In this document: piece by piece, positions 14,580 to 14,881 of the stretch
Layout of the letters: the number at the start of each line of letters is the position of its first letter
Numbering within the stretch: position 1 is the stretch's first letter
Source of the DNA: Sulfurimonas sp.
GTDB taxonomy: Bacteria > Campylobacterota > Campylobacteria > Campylobacterales > Sulfurimonadaceae
DNA length: 14,881 nt
NCBI GenBank assembly: GCA_003978475.1
Contig: QNZR01000137.1
Coordinates: 1 to 14,881 of the forward strand
Reading direction: 5' to 3'
Program-made: the position numbers and the translations under genes
The notes under the pieces: model-generated
What the model was told of the DNA's origin: nothing
Databases searched by the model: none
What the model saw: the letters and a program-made list of their open reading frames with translations, nothing else

Positions 14580-14881
14580 CTACTCTTTGAGTGAGGTAAT
14601 GGTGATGTTATAACGCTTCAAAAATGCATAGATACGGCACCCGATACAGACATCCATGACGGTATCTGCACTGACGCAAAGTACAAGAAGGGCAGATAAG
14701 ATCAATGTGATAATCTCATTACCGCTAAGTGCAAAATAGAGCGTAACCAGCGAGAGTATCAGCCATATTTTTGTAGCAAAAAGTTTGGGTGTTGCACTGA
14801 CGTTGTACTCCGGAATGGAGGCATGTTTAATCATCCACTGCGAGAGTTGGTAAAATGGACTGAGCTTCGGGCTAATAAAAG
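14580..14881 (-). CDS. DUF4395 membrane protein (5'-truncated by the window end)
   Basis: The frame is open from the window edge and matches the end of a DUF4395 protein: FISPKLSPFYQLSQW, then ATPKLFATKIWLIL, two hydrophobic helices (LSLVTLYFALSG and IITLILSALLVLCVSA), and the conserved tail CIGCRIYAFLKRY. The C-I-G-C pair is typical of the family and might bind metal or be redox-active. An internal ATG at 14834 is not the true start, since the family pattern continues upstream. DUF4395 proteins are small membrane proteins of unknown role, often near sulfur or thiol genes. It stops 2 bases before the DUF2061 start. Confidence 0.75.
   Translation of the reverse strand, partial: FISPKLSPFYQLSQWMIKHASIPEYNVSATPKLFATKIWLILSLVTLYFALSGNEIITLILSALLVLCVSADTVMDVCIGCRIYAFLKRYNITITSLKE

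Overview
The window looks like chromosome of a mesophilic Campylobacterota bacterium, probably a sulfur-oxidising Sulfurimonas/Sulfuricurvum/Sulfurovum-like lineage. I infer this from gene content (an OprD-like porin, FeoA/FeoB, Hsp20 tandems, YfdX, a siroheme reductase next to an APS reductase) and from the protein sequences; no search was run. Genes are packed tightly, with several start/stop overlaps, and no gap exceeds 300 bases. I see no RNA genes, mobile elements or CRISPR arrays.

Region A (1-4680, + strand) is an iron block. Two near-consensus Fur operators and one weaker one lie before an OprD-family porin and before feoA. After them come the Fe(II) importer feoA-feoB (11-base overlap) and a GT2 glycosyltransferase a few bases after feoB. 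A weak hairpin follows the glycosyltransferase. The porin start is odd because it encodes no convincing signal peptide.

Region B (4690-8113, + strand) is an envelope/proteostasis stress operon: two tandem cytoplasmic Hsp20 proteins with C-terminal I-x-I tails, a third Hsp20 that is membrane-anchored and lacks that tail, a secreted YfdX protein, and a four-helix membrane protein with a PDC/Cache-like N-terminal region. The set recalls the transmissible locus of stress tolerance (heat-resistance island) of Gammaproteobacteria, which also pairs Hsp20s with YfdX and membrane proteins. Here, however, the architecture is different, and this is the best candidate in the window for an undercharacterised system.

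Region C (8138-14881) is assimilatory sulfur metabolism in two convergent operons. The rightward operon has a textbook sigma70-type promoter (TTGACA, 17 bases, TATACT) and encodes O-acetylhomoserine sulfhydrylase (MetY-like), a CymR-like Rrf2 repressor, cysteine synthase (CysK) and a class V aminotransferase/cysteine desulfurase-like enzyme. The leftward operon encodes a partial DUF4395 membrane protein, a DUF2061 membrane protein with an in-frame stop, an Fe-S APS reductase (CysH-like), and a siroheme [4Fe-4S] sulfite/nitrite reductase. The last coding bases of the two operons overlap by 32 bases tail to tail. Together they would reduce activated sulfate to sulfide and fix it into homocysteine and cysteine, with CymR-CysK as a likely sensor pair.
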